Shown here piece after piece: positions 26,089 through 34,983 of a stretch of DNA of 38,866 bases. The DNA comes from Flammeovirgaceae bacterium UBA6059. Its GTDB lineage: Bacteria > Bacteroidota > Bacteroidia > Cytophagales > Cyclobacteriaceae. The notes beneath the pieces are model-generated. The model was not told where the DNA came from. It saw only the letters and a program-made list of their open reading frames with translations, and made no database searches. The stretch covers positions 1 to 38,866 of the forward strand of contig DIYH01000042.1 in NCBI GenBank assembly GCA_002435755.1. Reading direction: 5' to 3'. Each line of letters opens with the position of its first letter. Positions within the stretch are counted from its first letter, which is position 1. The translations under genes were made by a program, and so were the position numbers.

Positions 26089-27272
26089 GTCAGGCCGTCA
26101 AAGCACCAAAGCAGAGCATTTACACATTTCAGTTTGTCCTGCTTTGTCTCAGTGGTTTTTTGTTTTTTGGTAGCTTCAACCTGATCATTCCGGAGCTACC
26201 CAATTATCTGACTAGTCTTGGAGGCGAAGACTACAAGGGCCTGATCATAGCGCTCTTTACGTTAACTGCCGGCCTTTCCAGGCCTTTCAGCGGCAAACTT
26301 GCAGATAAAGTAGGCAGAGTGCCCGTCATGATCGTGGGAGCGCTTGTAAGTGGAGTAGCTGCATTGATGTATCCTATAGTATCATCCGTATTCGCGTTTT
26401 TTTTACTCAGATTCTTCCATGGCTTTTCTACAGGATTCAAGCCTACCGGAACTTCGGCGTATGTGGCAGACATCATTCCGGTAGATCGTAGAGGTGAAGC
26501 CATGGGAATTCTAGGTTTTTTTAGCTCTATGGGCATGGCAGTAGGACCTGCGATAGGAGCATGGCTTGCATCCAGCTTTTCCTTGAATGTCATGTTTTAT
26601 GTTTCCAGCGCTTTTGCCGTTTCGTCTGTGGCTATCCTGATCGGCATGAAAGAAACCTTACCTCATCGCGAGACATTAAGAGCTGATCATTTCATGATCA
26701 AGCCATCCGATATCTATGAGCCAAGGGTGTTTCCTGCTGCCTTGTTTATGTTACTGTGCCTCTATGCTTTCGGTGCTATACTCACCATCATTCCTGATTT
26801 TAGCGAGCACCTTAACATTCAAAATAAAGGACTCTTTTTCACAACATTTACATTGTCATCGCTGCTAGTGAGGTTTTTGGCGGGCAAGGCTTCCGATATC
26901 TACGGTAGAGTACCTGTACTTAAAGTTGCCGCATTGTTATTAGTAGTTGCCATGCTATTAGTTGGATTTGCCAGTTCTCAATCCCAACTACTGACTGCTG
27001 CCTTCATATTTGGCCTGGGAGTAGGAGCGGGATCACCAACGGCATTTGCCTGGACAATCGATCTAAGTGACGAACAACACCGTGGCAGGGGAATTGCTAC
27101 CATGTACATTGCGTTGGAAATCGGTATAGGGGTCGGCGCTTTCTGTTCAGGATTGCTTTACCAAAACAGTATTGACAATATGCCAATAGTGTTTGGTACA
27201 GCGGCATTATTGGCCTTGATGGCGTTCATCTACCTCCAGTTTCTATTGGATCGAAGACCCCAGACAACTTAA
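26085..27272 (+). CDS. Major facilitator superfamily drug/metabolite transporter
   Basis: This 395-residue protein has twelve likely membrane segments. The loop 2-3 MFS signature is at about residues 68-80 (GKLADKVGRVPVM) and the corresponding second-half loop is GKASDIYGRVPVLK. FHGFSTGFKPTGTSAYVAD in helix 4 and GFFSSMGMAVGPAIGAWL in helix 5 are typical of the drug-efflux (DHA1) branch, which exports small molecules by proton antiport. The substrate is unknown. Its start overlaps the stop of prfB by four bases, so the two share a transcript. Confidence 0.85.
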   Translation: MSQAVKAPKQSIYTFQFVLLCLSGFLFFGSFNLIIPELPNYLTSLGGEDYKGLIIALFTLTAGLSRPFSGKLADKVGRVPVMIVGALVSGVAALMYPIVSSVFAFFLLRFFHGFSTGFKPTGTSAYVADIIPVDRRGEAMGILGFFSSMGMAVGPAIGAWLASSFSLNVMFYVSSAFAVSSVAILIGMKETLPHRETLRADHFMIKPSDIYEPRVFPAALFMLLCLYAFGAILTIIPDFSEHLNIQNKGLFFTTFTLSSLLVRFLAGKASDIYGRVPVLKVAALLLVVAMLLVGFASSQSQLLTAAFIFGLGVGAGSPTAFAWTIDLSDEQHRGRGIATMYIALEIGIGVGAFCSGLLYQNSIDNMPIVFGTAALLALMAFIYLQFLLDRRPQTT

Positions 27273-27310
27273 AGTCCTGGATTCTTTAAATTAGCCTTGA
27301 ATCATAGGTG

Positions 27311-28009
27311 ATGAAGCATTTTTTCGGCTTTCTATTTTTTGTTGTGTCCATGGTCGAGCTGTCGGCACATCTACTAGGTACAGGATTGAATGTCTATTCC
27401 AAACCACTGCTCATGCCTGTACTACTGATGTATTTCCTGGCTTCTTATCAGTACCGCTTCAGTCAGCGCTCAATGTTAGTTGTAATGGCTCTAGTGTTTT
27501 CGTGTGCTGGTGATGTGAGCCTTATGGGACTCACATCCACCAGGTTTATTATAGGGCTGACTTGCTTTCTATTGGCCCACGTTGCTTACATTGTTATGTT
27601 CATACGTGAGAGGTCATCTGATTCTTCCCATATGCGTTTCAGTTGGAAGCTTCTCTTCCCTATGGTCTTATATATTTTGGGGCTCATGTATTTCTTAATT
27701 CCCGGTAGTGGTCCCATGGCAGCTCCAGTAGTCATCTACGGACTGACCATACTAGTGATGTGGTATACTGCATCTTTGAGGTTCGGTACTCGAGCTGCTT
27801 ACCAGAATTGGTCTATTATCCTGGGAGCAGCTCTGTTTGTAATATCTGACTCCATGATCGGGATCAACAAGTTTTATCTAGCGTTACCGCAAAGTGACTT
27901 CCTTATCATGCTCACTTACATCGGTGGGCAGTTTCTGATCATCAATGGTTTGATCAATCACTTTCATAGAACCAATCCTGATTCGGCGCTCTCACCTCAA
28001 TCTATGTAA
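27311..28009 (+). CDS. YhhN-family integral membrane protein (lysoplasmalogenase-like)
   Basis: This 232-residue protein has about eight short membrane segments and matches the YhhN/TMEM86 family: SKPLLMPVLLMYFL, CAGDVSLMG and GAALFVISDSMIGINKF. The D residues in CAGDVSLMG and ISDSMIG are the conserved acidic pair thought to be catalytic in TMEM86B, which hydrolyses the vinyl ether bond of lysoplasmalogen. Bacterial substrates are uncertain. I took the ATG at 27311 over a GTG one codon earlier. It lies 38 bases after the MFS gene, and its 3' end overlaps the convergent NUDIX gene by 13 bases. Confidence 0.88.
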   Translation: MKHFFGFLFFVVSMVELSAHLLGTGLNVYSKPLLMPVLLMYFLASYQYRFSQRSMLVVMALVFSCAGDVSLMGLTSTRFIIGLTCFLLAHVAYIVMFIRERSSDSSHMRFSWKLLFPMVLYILGLMYFLIPGSGPMAAPVVIYGLTILVMWYTASLRFGTRAAYQNWSIILGAALFVISDSMIGINKFYLALPQSDFLIMLTYIGGQFLIINGLINHFHRTNPDSALSPQSM

Positions 28010-28614
28010 ACCGGGATAGTTTCGTTTAGGGCTCTATCATAGACCAGCCTGATTTGATCAGGATTATTGCGTGGCAGGGATAGCTCCGGTAGGTCACCTA
28101 TCGGAAAGAATTTGACCTCAGTGGTCTCATGATGATTGTCCATGCGCTTGCCATTCTCTACGCACAAAATGAAGATTTTGTAGACATAATAAACATCGAT
28201 AGGGTGGGCATGATGTTTTTTGTCCATTACCGCGAGTAGGCGTGTGGCCTGTACAGTAAAGCCAGCTTCCTCTCTTACCTCCTTCACCGCCACTTCTTTC
28301 GGCGAGTATCCTATATCTGCCCATCCGCCAGGTAGAGACCATTTGCCGTCAATAACTTCTTTCACCATAAGTATCTCTGACTGATCATTGAGCACGACAG
28401 CCCTGACATCCACATTGGGTGTGATGTAACCTTCCTGATCAGGAAATGCTTTCGCTATCTTGTTCAGCGGCTGGTCCATTACCATGCTGAGCATTTGTAA
28501 GCTGATGTCACTTAGCTCCTTATAGCGCTCCTGGTCGTAAGGGTCTTTTTGGTAGTGGAGGCCAATCTCGGCGAGAGAACGTACTTGTTTGATTAGGTCA
28601 GCGAGTTTATGCAT
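27997..28614 (-). CDS. NUDIX hydrolase with N-terminal NUDIX-associated domain
   Basis: This 205-residue protein has an N-terminal helical region of about 60 residues (KLADLIKQVRSLAEIGLHYQ) of the type often found before ADP-ribose-like NUDIX hydrolases. The NUDIX domain then contains LPGGWADIGYSP followed by KEVREEAGF, the G-x5-E-x7-REVxEEAGF box that binds the metal and cleaves a nucleoside diphosphate linked to another moiety. The substrate (for example ADP-ribose, a sugar nucleotide or a CoA derivative) cannot be set from the sequence. It is cytoplasmic and monocistronic. It converges with the YhhN gene and is divergent from the CBS gene at 28705. Confidence 0.9.
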   Translation of the reverse strand: MHKLADLIKQVRSLAEIGLHYQKDPYDQERYKELSDISLQMLSMVMDQPLNKIAKAFPDQEGYITPNVDVRAVVLNDQSEILMVKEVIDGKWSLPGGWADIGYSPKEVAVKEVREEAGFTVQATRLLAVMDKKHHAHPIDVYYVYKIFILCVENGKRMDNHHETTEVKFFPIGDLPELSLPRNNPDQIRLVYDRALNETIPVYID

Positions 28615-28636
28615 GATGATTATTGATGAAAGTCAA

Positions 28637-28667
28637 CGGTTTTTGCACTATTGCTCATGAAAAACCG
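28637..28667. repeat. Inverted repeat between the NUDIX and CBS genes
   Basis: CGGTTTTT (28637-28644) and AAAAACCG (28660-28667) are exact inverted repeats with a 15-base loop. They lie between two divergent starts, so a terminator is not needed; an operator or leader hairpin is more likely. Confidence 0.4.
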
Positions 28668-28704
28668 AGTGAAGTTGTGACATCTTCGTTGTATTACCCG
28701 CTAA

Positions 28705-29124
28705 ATGTTCAATAATATGAATGAAGTATCACTTGTTTCCCACCTTATGACCCCCAACATCGAGACCATAGCGCCTGATTTGACGCTGAAGTCTCTTGGG
28801 GAGTTATTAAGTACTCGGCATTTTCGGCATTTGCCAGTTGTACAAAACGGTCAACTTGTAGGTATTATCAGCCGAACGGATTATGACAAAGTAATGGTGG
28901 GACTGCAGCTAGCGCATAGATCTGATACGGAAATCAGTGATATATTAAAGAGTACGCCTGTTTCGAAGGTCATGACAAAAGATGTGCAAACTGTTACCCC
29001 TTCAACTACTACAGAAGAGGTGATGAAGGTATTTAGGGAAGTGAGTTTTCATGCCCTACCGGTAATGGAGGATAATAAGTTGGTAGGGATCATTTCCCAC
29101 CACGACGTTTTCTACTACGTGTAG
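28705..29124 (+). CDS. Two-CBS-domain protein
   Basis: This 139-residue protein is a bare pair of CBS domains: the first is SHLMTPNIETIAPDLTLKSL with FRHLPVVQNGQLVGIISRTD, the second is SKVMTKDVQTVTPSTTTEEV with FHALPVMEDNKLVGIISHHD. Such Bateman modules bind AMP, ATP or related nucleotides and regulate a partner. No partner is adjacent. It has the same plan as the protein at 6048, but the two are diverged enough not to be a recent duplication. An alternative ATG four codons later (28717) is possible. It ends six bases before the convergent M14 gene. Confidence 0.85.
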   Translation: MFNNMNEVSLVSHLMTPNIETIAPDLTLKSLGELLSTRHFRHLPVVQNGQLVGIISRTDYDKVMVGLQLAHRSDTEISDILKSTPVSKVMTKDVQTVTPSTTTEEVMKVFREVSFHALPVMEDNKLVGIISHHDVFYYV

Positions 29125-29130
29125 TTGTTA

Positions 29131-31683
29131 TCACCTCATAGTCGAGCCGTTGATTAACGGTCCAAAAAATACAGCGTTGGCCAGTAGTTTATTGGTTCCA
29201 TACCAATAAGCCCTGAAGTTGGTGTTGTCATTGAAGGCAATGATTCGTCCATTTCCAACACGCTGAAGTAATACCGCAGGAGTTCCGCTCAATGCTGTAA
29301 GATCTACTGGATGACCGTATCCTGAAATCATAGGACTACTGCTATAGCGGATCGGATGTGCCATGGTACTCTTACCTGTGGTATAGATCACCTTGTTAGC
29401 CTTGAAGATTGGCATTTTAGTTGAGGTATACCCAAATAGTAAAGGATGTGTCGGATCGACATCTGCCTCTAAAATCGAGCCGCCAAGTCTGCGTGCCCCT
29501 GTTTTTCGTCGATATAGTTCGTAAGGCACATTGTTGATATCTGCTGATAGATTAGTCTGATCGAAATTGATCCAATCCATATTCTTCAGCCAGTTAAGTG
29601 CTCGCTCGAAAGCGATGAGGTTATTTCCCCTAGTCAACCATTCCCCAATTTTAGCTGTTGAGCTTTCTGATAAGCTGCTGTAATTGCCATCGACCATGAT
29701 CATGGTATTGTAGTCATTGATATCAATTCTGTCCAGCATATTGACATCAACTAAGCTTACCGGCACTTCATAACGCGTATCAAAGAGGTGCCACACTTCA
29801 CCTGCGTCATAGCCATTGACTTGACCACCTATCGGAATGATGATCTTCGGTTGATAGACACGGTCGAAGTTGTTACTTCCAAGGTTGGTGCCTGATGTAT
29901 AACCAGAGCTCAATGAAGTGATTTCAATTCCGGTTTTGTTAGCCACTTGCTGCATCAGTTGATGGAGTTCCGCACCACTGACGGTTTGGCCTTCCACCGG
30001 AACCATAATTGAGCCCCTTTCGAAATCTTGTCCACCTCGTTCACTAAATGGGATCATCCCAACTTTTGTGATGATCCCCTCTTCAAGCAGTATGTTAAGC
30101 GCTTTTGGCGCTAAGTATTCACTCCACTCAAAGACATAAGCATAGGCACTTTGTTCGACAGTAATTTTAGGCACTGCGCTAGCATCGAAAGCATCACCTT
30201 TGAGGTCTGAGGAGTATTGTTTAGAAGACAGGCTTGCATTCGGTAGCCCAAATGCCAAGGGGAATGTCCAGCCTGAAATATCATAGAAAAGGCTGTCTTT
30301 AAAAGTGGTGCGCTTTTCAAATATGCCATGGACTAGACGGTACTGCGGCTGACTAAGCGGTACGACATAGGCCTTATCCTTTTCAAAGCGATTGCCGCCT
30401 GCATTCAGATCTTTTGACAAGTGGAAAACTTCAATACCATGTTGATCCACAACTTTTGCCAATTGCCTTGCGGCATATTGGTTATCACCATCACCAAAAA
30501 CATAGGCTTTGACAGGGTCACTAGCTGCTTCATTTAATGCAGAGCTGTAGTACTCTTTTTGATAGTCGAGGAATTCCTTTCTTAGTTCATAGCCGGCTTG
30601 TACGGTGGATTGTGCTGCAGTGAATTGATTGAGTAGGGTAAACTCAAATTGTAGGACTCCATTTTTACTATTCTGTTCAAAACCTCTGCTACTGGCTTGT
30701 TCGAAAAGGATGGCTACACCACCATTGAAGTCTAGATAGGTAGGCCCTCGACCGATGTAGTAGTCGTCAAAGTTTTCAGCTGTATAATAGAATGCGCCTC
30801 TCTTGTCAAAGAATTTAGCATGATACTCTGCAACCTGGTAAGTGAGATCTTGATTTTTTTGAGGGATCATTGGATGAACCCGTAGAGGTTCTCCAGGTGA
30901 GAAATGGAAGGTGGAGTTGGTGCCCATCTCATGATGATCAGTCAGAATATTCGGTTTCCATTCCTGGATTTTGGCTATTCGCCCTCGCGACTCAGGCTGA
31001 GTAAGAGGCAACCAATCTCGGTTGAGATCAAACCAGTAATGATTGGTGCGGCCTCTTGGCCATGATTCAATGTGCTCTCTTGTATTGTTGTCAGGGACTT
31101 CCTGCTGTGACCTATGACTATTTACCCAGCTGGCAAATCTATTCATCCCGTCAGGATTGATGCATGGGTCAATGATGATGATGGTATTATCAAGTAACTC
31201 TTTGGTCGGTTCGTCGATCGCTGCTGCAAAATGATAGGCCGTAAGCATTGATGAGTTTGCTCCACTCGGTTCATTACCATGAATAGTATGTCCCAACCAA
31301 ACCACAGCAGGATCATCTTCACCAAGTGTGATACTTTGGTTCGGATCTGTATTTTGTACATGTCTTGACTTAATCTCATCAAGCCGAGCCTGATTGCGCT
31401 CCGAAGTAATAATTGCAACCATCAGTGGACGGTTTTCATGGGTTCTGCCATAAGGCTCGATTTTCACCCTTGTGCTTGCCTCTCCTAAAGCTCTGAAATA
31501 GTAGGTTAACTGGTCGTGACCCACATGCCACTCTCCAGGCACGTACCCAATAATTTCTTCTGGAGAAGGTACGTTTTCGTCATATCTGTGTTTCTCCAGA
31601 TCGAGATAGTAGTCCATGGTTAGCTCTTGCGAAAAGAGCACTCCGGAGAGAATGACGAAAGAGAGCGTGATTATATACTTCAT
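29131..31683 (-). CDS. Exported M14-family zinc carboxypeptidase
   Basis: This 850-residue protein starts with a signal peptide (KYIITLSFVILSGVLFSQE). The M14 domain follows, with the zinc ligands H135 and E138 in GHTIHGNEPSG, a further His in the HHEMGTNSTFHF region, LNRDW at the substrate-binding site and a late Glu in ILFEQASSRG. The C-terminal 400 residues are an additional region of unknown function, with a DUF-like glutamine amidotransferase-type fold suggested by MIMVDGNYSSLSESS and GNGRIIAFND. It probably trims peptides in the periplasm or outside. The ATG at 31683 was chosen because it begins the signal peptide; an upstream start 16 codons earlier is less likely. Confidence 0.9.
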   Translation of the reverse strand: MKYIITLSFVILSGVLFSQELTMDYYLDLEKHRYDENVPSPEEIIGYVPGEWHVGHDQLTYYFRALGEASTRVKIEPYGRTHENRPLMVAIITSERNQARLDEIKSRHVQNTDPNQSITLGEDDPAVVWLGHTIHGNEPSGANSSMLTAYHFAAAIDEPTKELLDNTIIIIDPCINPDGMNRFASWVNSHRSQQEVPDNNTREHIESWPRGRTNHYWFDLNRDWLPLTQPESRGRIAKIQEWKPNILTDHHEMGTNSTFHFSPGEPLRVHPMIPQKNQDLTYQVAEYHAKFFDKRGAFYYTAENFDDYYIGRGPTYLDFNGGVAILFEQASSRGFEQNSKNGVLQFEFTLLNQFTAAQSTVQAGYELRKEFLDYQKEYYSSALNEAASDPVKAYVFGDGDNQYAARQLAKVVDQHGIEVFHLSKDLNAGGNRFEKDKAYVVPLSQPQYRLVHGIFEKRTTFKDSLFYDISGWTFPLAFGLPNASLSSKQYSSDLKGDAFDASAVPKITVEQSAYAYVFEWSEYLAPKALNILLEEGIITKVGMIPFSERGGQDFERGSIMVPVEGQTVSGAELHQLMQQVANKTGIEITSLSSGYTSGTNLGSNNFDRVYQPKIIIPIGGQVNGYDAGEVWHLFDTRYEVPVSLVDVNMLDRIDINDYNTMIMVDGNYSSLSESSTAKIGEWLTRGNNLIAFERALNWLKNMDWINFDQTNLSADINNVPYELYRRKTGARRLGGSILEADVDPTHPLLFGYTSTKMPIFKANKVIYTTGKSTMAHPIRYSSSPMISGYGHPVDLTALSGTPAVLLQRVGNGRIIAFNDNTNFRAYWYGTNKLLANAVFFGPLINGSTMR

Positions 31684-31725
31684 AGGTTGATCGATTAGGA
31701 AATGAAGATAGAAAATTATTAATTC

Positions 31726-31763
31726 CACCATCGGCCGTCAGTGATGTGAGGCTGCCGATGGTG
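31726..31763. promoter_or_regulatory. Perfect 10-bp stem-loop between divergent genes
   Basis: CACCATCGGC (31726-31735) and GCCGATGGTG (31754-31763) are exact inverted repeats with an 18-base loop. The hairpin lies between the starts of the M14 and DUF3179 genes, which are transcribed away from each other, so it is in the 5' region of both. There is no T run. A shared operator or leader element is more likely than a terminator. Confidence 0.6.
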
Positions 31764-31777
31764 TAAATAACAGAATC

Positions 31778-32629
31778 ATGAAGTACCTAAGCTTGTTTTC
31801 GCTTCTTCTAATCATTGCGGTAGCATGTACCCCAAATCAAGAATTAAATGAACAAGACACAACCGCCAAGAGCAGCAAACCTCAACGACCTTCAGCCTTG
31901 AAAAGAGGGAAGTTTATAACCGATGGAGATACCAAACTGCTATGGGGAGGGGAGGACAGTACATGGCATTTTGACATTACGAATAGCGAGCTTGTGGACA
32001 GTCAATACCATTATGGTATAGGTCGCGAAAGATTCGACGCACTGATTGAGCCTGAGTTTATTACTGAAGAGGAGGCTGATCAAATCTATCCTGATTCTGC
32101 ACGGTTTCTTACTTTTTCGCTCAACGGTGAACATCGGGCTTATGGGATTGACCTACTTACGCATCATGAAGTGGTCAATGATGTAGTAGGGGGTGAACCT
32201 GTGGCCGCTGCGTACTGCATACTGGCTGATCTCGGGGCTATGTACAGCCGAAGGACAGGTGATACTACTCTGACTTTCGCTTTAAGTGGATATACGTATT
32301 ATGACCCTGAAGTCTGGGGTGGACTTGATGGATTTGTTTGGTGGGACCGTGAGACGGAGAGTACCTGGTGGCCGCTGATCGGCAAAGGTGTAAGCGGTGC
32401 GCTCAAGGACGTATCCCTTAAGGTCTTTGATGAATCCAACTGGAAACAAACAACGTGGGGTCAGATCAAAGGTCAGTATGAAGGCTTGAAAGTACTCAAG
32501 CCTGATCAAGAGATGGATCCGCCAGTAGAGTGGCCTGAGTATGATAAAACTTTAATCGCGGATATCATCAAAAAGGAAATGGCTCCTGCAAAAGCACCAC
32601 CACAATGGGGCGAGAATGCCAAAGAGTAA
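31778..32629 (+). CDS. Exported DUF3179-family protein, probable lipoprotein
   Basis: This 283-residue protein begins with a signal peptide whose end (IIAVACTPNQE) fits a weak lipobox, so it may be lipid-anchored. It matches DUF3179: ITEEEADQIYPDSARFLTF, LNGEHRAYGIDLLTHHEVVND, VAAAYCILADL, FALSGYTYYD and WWDRETESTWWPLIGKGVSG. The usual YCPLC segment is replaced by YCILADLG, which loses the second cysteine pair of that motif. No reaction is known for the family. It is divergent from the M14 gene, with a hairpin between them, and ends four bases before the convergent DUF6884-like gene. Confidence 0.8.
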   Translation: MKYLSLFSLLLIIAVACTPNQELNEQDTTAKSSKPQRPSALKRGKFITDGDTKLLWGGEDSTWHFDITNSELVDSQYHYGIGRERFDALIEPEFITEEEADQIYPDSARFLTFSLNGEHRAYGIDLLTHHEVVNDVVGGEPVAAAYCILADLGAMYSRRTGDTTLTFALSGYTYYDPEVWGGLDGFVWWDRETESTWWPLIGKGVSGALKDVSLKVFDESNWKQTTWGQIKGQYEGLKVLKPDQEMDPPVEWPEYDKTLIADIIKKEMAPAKAPPQWGENAKE

Positions 32630-32633
32630 TTGA

Positions 32634-33023
32634 CTAGCTGTATAGCTTTGATCCGAGTTTGACACCCGCCAGAAATGTACTTTTTCTAATCACTTCCCAA
32701 TAGGGTTTCCAGGAGTGATCCGTTTGCTCATCTCTGCCATGAAACTCGAGTGATTCTACACCAAAAGCTTCCAATTGGCTAACCACTTTTTTGACCATCT
32801 CTTCAACCTCATCCATTTCTAATTTATGATCATACCATGGGATAGGGTGGTCATGGCTGATCAAACCATATTCTCCAGACAGTATTAGAAATGGCAACTT
32901 TTGCTGCTTAGTTAGCTTAAAGATTTCTCGAATTCTCGGTGCGGTGTAGCGTTCGATGGCAGGAAGTAGTTCCTTCGCTAAGGACTTATCCTTTGAGCAA
33001 GATGTGCAAATGAAACTACTCAA
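32634..33023 (-). CDS. Small DUF6884/YaaA-like protein
   Basis: This 129-residue protein starts with SSFICTSCSKDKSL, a CxxC pair near the N-terminus, and contains LPFLILSGEYGLISHDHPIP in the middle. The order of a short cysteine-lysine segment then 'SxxYGL-xxxxxPIPxYD' recalls DUF6884, a small family related to tRNA-modification and nucleotide-associated folds. The function is unknown. The start is a TTG that overlaps the end of the M61 gene by eight bases; no ATG occurs before residue about 90, so a non-ATG start is needed to keep the conserved N-terminus. Confidence 0.6.
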   Translation of the reverse strand: MSSFICTSCSKDKSLAKELLPAIERYTAPRIREIFKLTKQQKLPFLILSGEYGLISHDHPIPWYDHKLEMDEVEEMVKKVVSQLEAFGVESLEFHGRDEQTDHSWKPYWEVIRKSTFLAGVKLGSKLYS

Positions 33024-34863
33024 TGCCCAACCATCTGTTTCTAAGCTGAAGCTGCTCTGGACTAGGATTTTCCATCAACTGAAGGTTGAACTCTGTTTTA
33101 GTTTCCACTTCCATTGCCTTGGCCTTAAGTTTGATTTTTTTCTTTTTCCCACTTACTTCTCTAAGTACTTCAATTGTCACTTTATCTCCGGGCGTGGCTG
33201 TGTTCTTAAAGGTCTCGAAAATAGGCAGGTAATTGTTGAAGTTGACTTCTTGCTTGTTCAGGCTTAGCAATTCATCTTCTGCCTGGTACCCCAATTCATG
33301 ACCGAATGCATTCATGCCCACCAGATTGCTGACTACAAATCGCTCTGTTTCAGCATTGACGGTGAAGTTGATATTTCCAAGCGTAATCTCTGAGACCGTT
33401 TCAGGAAGCTTGTAATCAATGCCGACTGTTTCAAATAATTCCTGATAAGGTAGAGGCTCAGGCCCTTCTACATACCTGATCAGAAAATCCTCAATTGAGG
33501 GATCTGTCAACTGGCCAATTTCGCCAAACAGCACTTCATCTTTGAACGATTGGTCTTTGCCATACTTTTCTGATAAATCGGCCATGAGCCGTCTTAATGA
33601 GTATTCAACATTTGACCATTCGTGTAGTTTGATATCTAGTGCCATACCGATGAGAGCTCCTTTCTGGTAGACATTGGGGTACTGATCTTTGTGCTCATCA
33701 AGCGCTCCAAGACTTAACTCAGTGAATGGTAGATCATCTTTGTACTGTTTTGCCATCTCAATCTTTGTCTTCAAGACCTCTAGATATTGTGAGGTAGGCA
33801 TCACACCTTCGTGTACCTGGATATGACCCGCAAAGTATTCGGTGACCCCCTCATATAGCCAGAGATGTTTAGACATTTTCGGATTGATGAAGTCAAAATT
33901 GCCAATTTCCTCTGCGTGAATATTTAGTGGAGTGATGATATGTAAAAACTCATGAGCCGCGACATCTCGGATGGTTTGGGCTAGCATTGCCGGATTGAAT
34001 TCCGGTAGGCTGTAAAGCGAAGAATAAGAATGCTCTAGCGCACCAAAACCTCCCGTCCCACTCATACGGTCTAGCAGGTGGATGAGAAATGCATAGCGGT
34101 CGACAGGTAGCGTCCCTCCAAGATAGGATTGAGTGGCCTCAAGTATCTCACTTACATTTTCGGTTACGAAATCAGCCGTCAGAACGCCATTGGGGGAGTA
34201 AACAGCCACCTGGACATCAGCACCGCCAACCTGTACATTGACGGTATCGGGCTGACAGTATAATATGGGACTGTCCGCCAGTTCAAAGTAGCTTGGGGCT
34301 GAGAAGATGTCAGTCAGACTATCCAACTGGGATTTGGCCAATGCGGAAGCCCCAAAGAATGTCGAGGGCTTTTTGAAGGTCAGATCATACGGTAGGTCCT
34401 TCATCCCCTCCAGGTAGCCAATGAAACCAAACGTGTTGATCACGAAATTATCGCCTTGCTCAATGTTAGTGCCTGCAGGCTCAAAGATGAAATTGTCCTT
34501 ATCAGTATCATAGCTATCTTCTACCCAATAGGTAATTCGTGCGAGTGATTGCGCATTAGATATCTTCCGACGGTTAGGCGAGAGACTGTCTACTTGCATT
34601 GGCTCGCCATCAAGGTCAAAAGCCTGAAACCGATTGATAAACCGTCCAAAATCGTATACAGCATAGGTGCCTGGTACCATTTTAGGCATGTGATACTCAA
34701 TATAGTCAGCGTCTACAGGGGGCGTCAATATGGTCACCTTGAGTTGGTCTTCCTGCACATCTGTAAGGTCGATTCTTACAGTATATTTTGTGTTCGGATT
34801 GCTTTGAGCTAACGCAAGATGTACAAGCAATAAAAGGAGTACAGTAGGCTTTATTAAGCGCAT
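33016..34863 (-). CDS. Exported M61-family metallopeptidase
   Basis: This 615-residue protein has a signal peptide (PTVLLLLLVHLALAQ). The N-terminal 250 residues are the beta-rich M61 region. The catalytic domain has HEFLH (H304, E305, H308) with E in WLYEGVTEYFAGH as the third zinc ligand and GGFGALEHSYS just before it, the pattern of glycyl aminopeptidases. Residues about 510-590 (TLGNINFTVNAETERFV to GDKVTIEVLRE) form a PDZ-like domain that could recruit substrates. It is probably an aminopeptidase of the periplasm. It overlaps the small DUF6884-like gene at its 3' end and is divergent from the alkaline phosphatase. Confidence 0.93.
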   Translation of the reverse strand: MRLIKPTVLLLLLVHLALAQSNPNTKYTVRIDLTDVQEDQLKVTILTPPVDADYIEYHMPKMVPGTYAVYDFGRFINRFQAFDLDGEPMQVDSLSPNRRKISNAQSLARITYWVEDSYDTDKDNFIFEPAGTNIEQGDNFVINTFGFIGYLEGMKDLPYDLTFKKPSTFFGASALAKSQLDSLTDIFSAPSYFELADSPILYCQPDTVNVQVGGADVQVAVYSPNGVLTADFVTENVSEILEATQSYLGGTLPVDRYAFLIHLLDRMSGTGGFGALEHSYSSLYSLPEFNPAMLAQTIRDVAAHEFLHIITPLNIHAEEIGNFDFINPKMSKHLWLYEGVTEYFAGHIQVHEGVMPTSQYLEVLKTKIEMAKQYKDDLPFTELSLGALDEHKDQYPNVYQKGALIGMALDIKLHEWSNVEYSLRRLMADLSEKYGKDQSFKDEVLFGEIGQLTDPSIEDFLIRYVEGPEPLPYQELFETVGIDYKLPETVSEITLGNINFTVNAETERFVVSNLVGMNAFGHELGYQAEDELLSLNKQEVNFNNYLPIFETFKNTATPGDKVTIEVLREVSGKKKKIKLKAKAMEVETKTEFNLQLMENPSPEQLQLRNRWLGIE

Positions 34864-34891
34864 TAATGCAATAATCTAGTGGTCGTCTTGT

Positions 34892-34922
34892 TTTGTGCTG
34901 AGCTGGCTGGATCGTAACTTCG
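34892..34922 (+). promoter_or_regulatory. Promoter of the alkaline phosphatase gene
   Basis: TTTG at 34892-34895 is followed after exactly 19 bases by TAACTTCG at 34915-34922, a seven-of-eight match to TAnnTTTG. The start site near 34929 gives a leader of about 55 bases. Confidence 0.6.
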
Positions 34923-34983
34923 GCCGCAAGGTAATTCAACTCACCGTGCCGTGATATGTTAGAACGAAAAAACGACTGAACCT

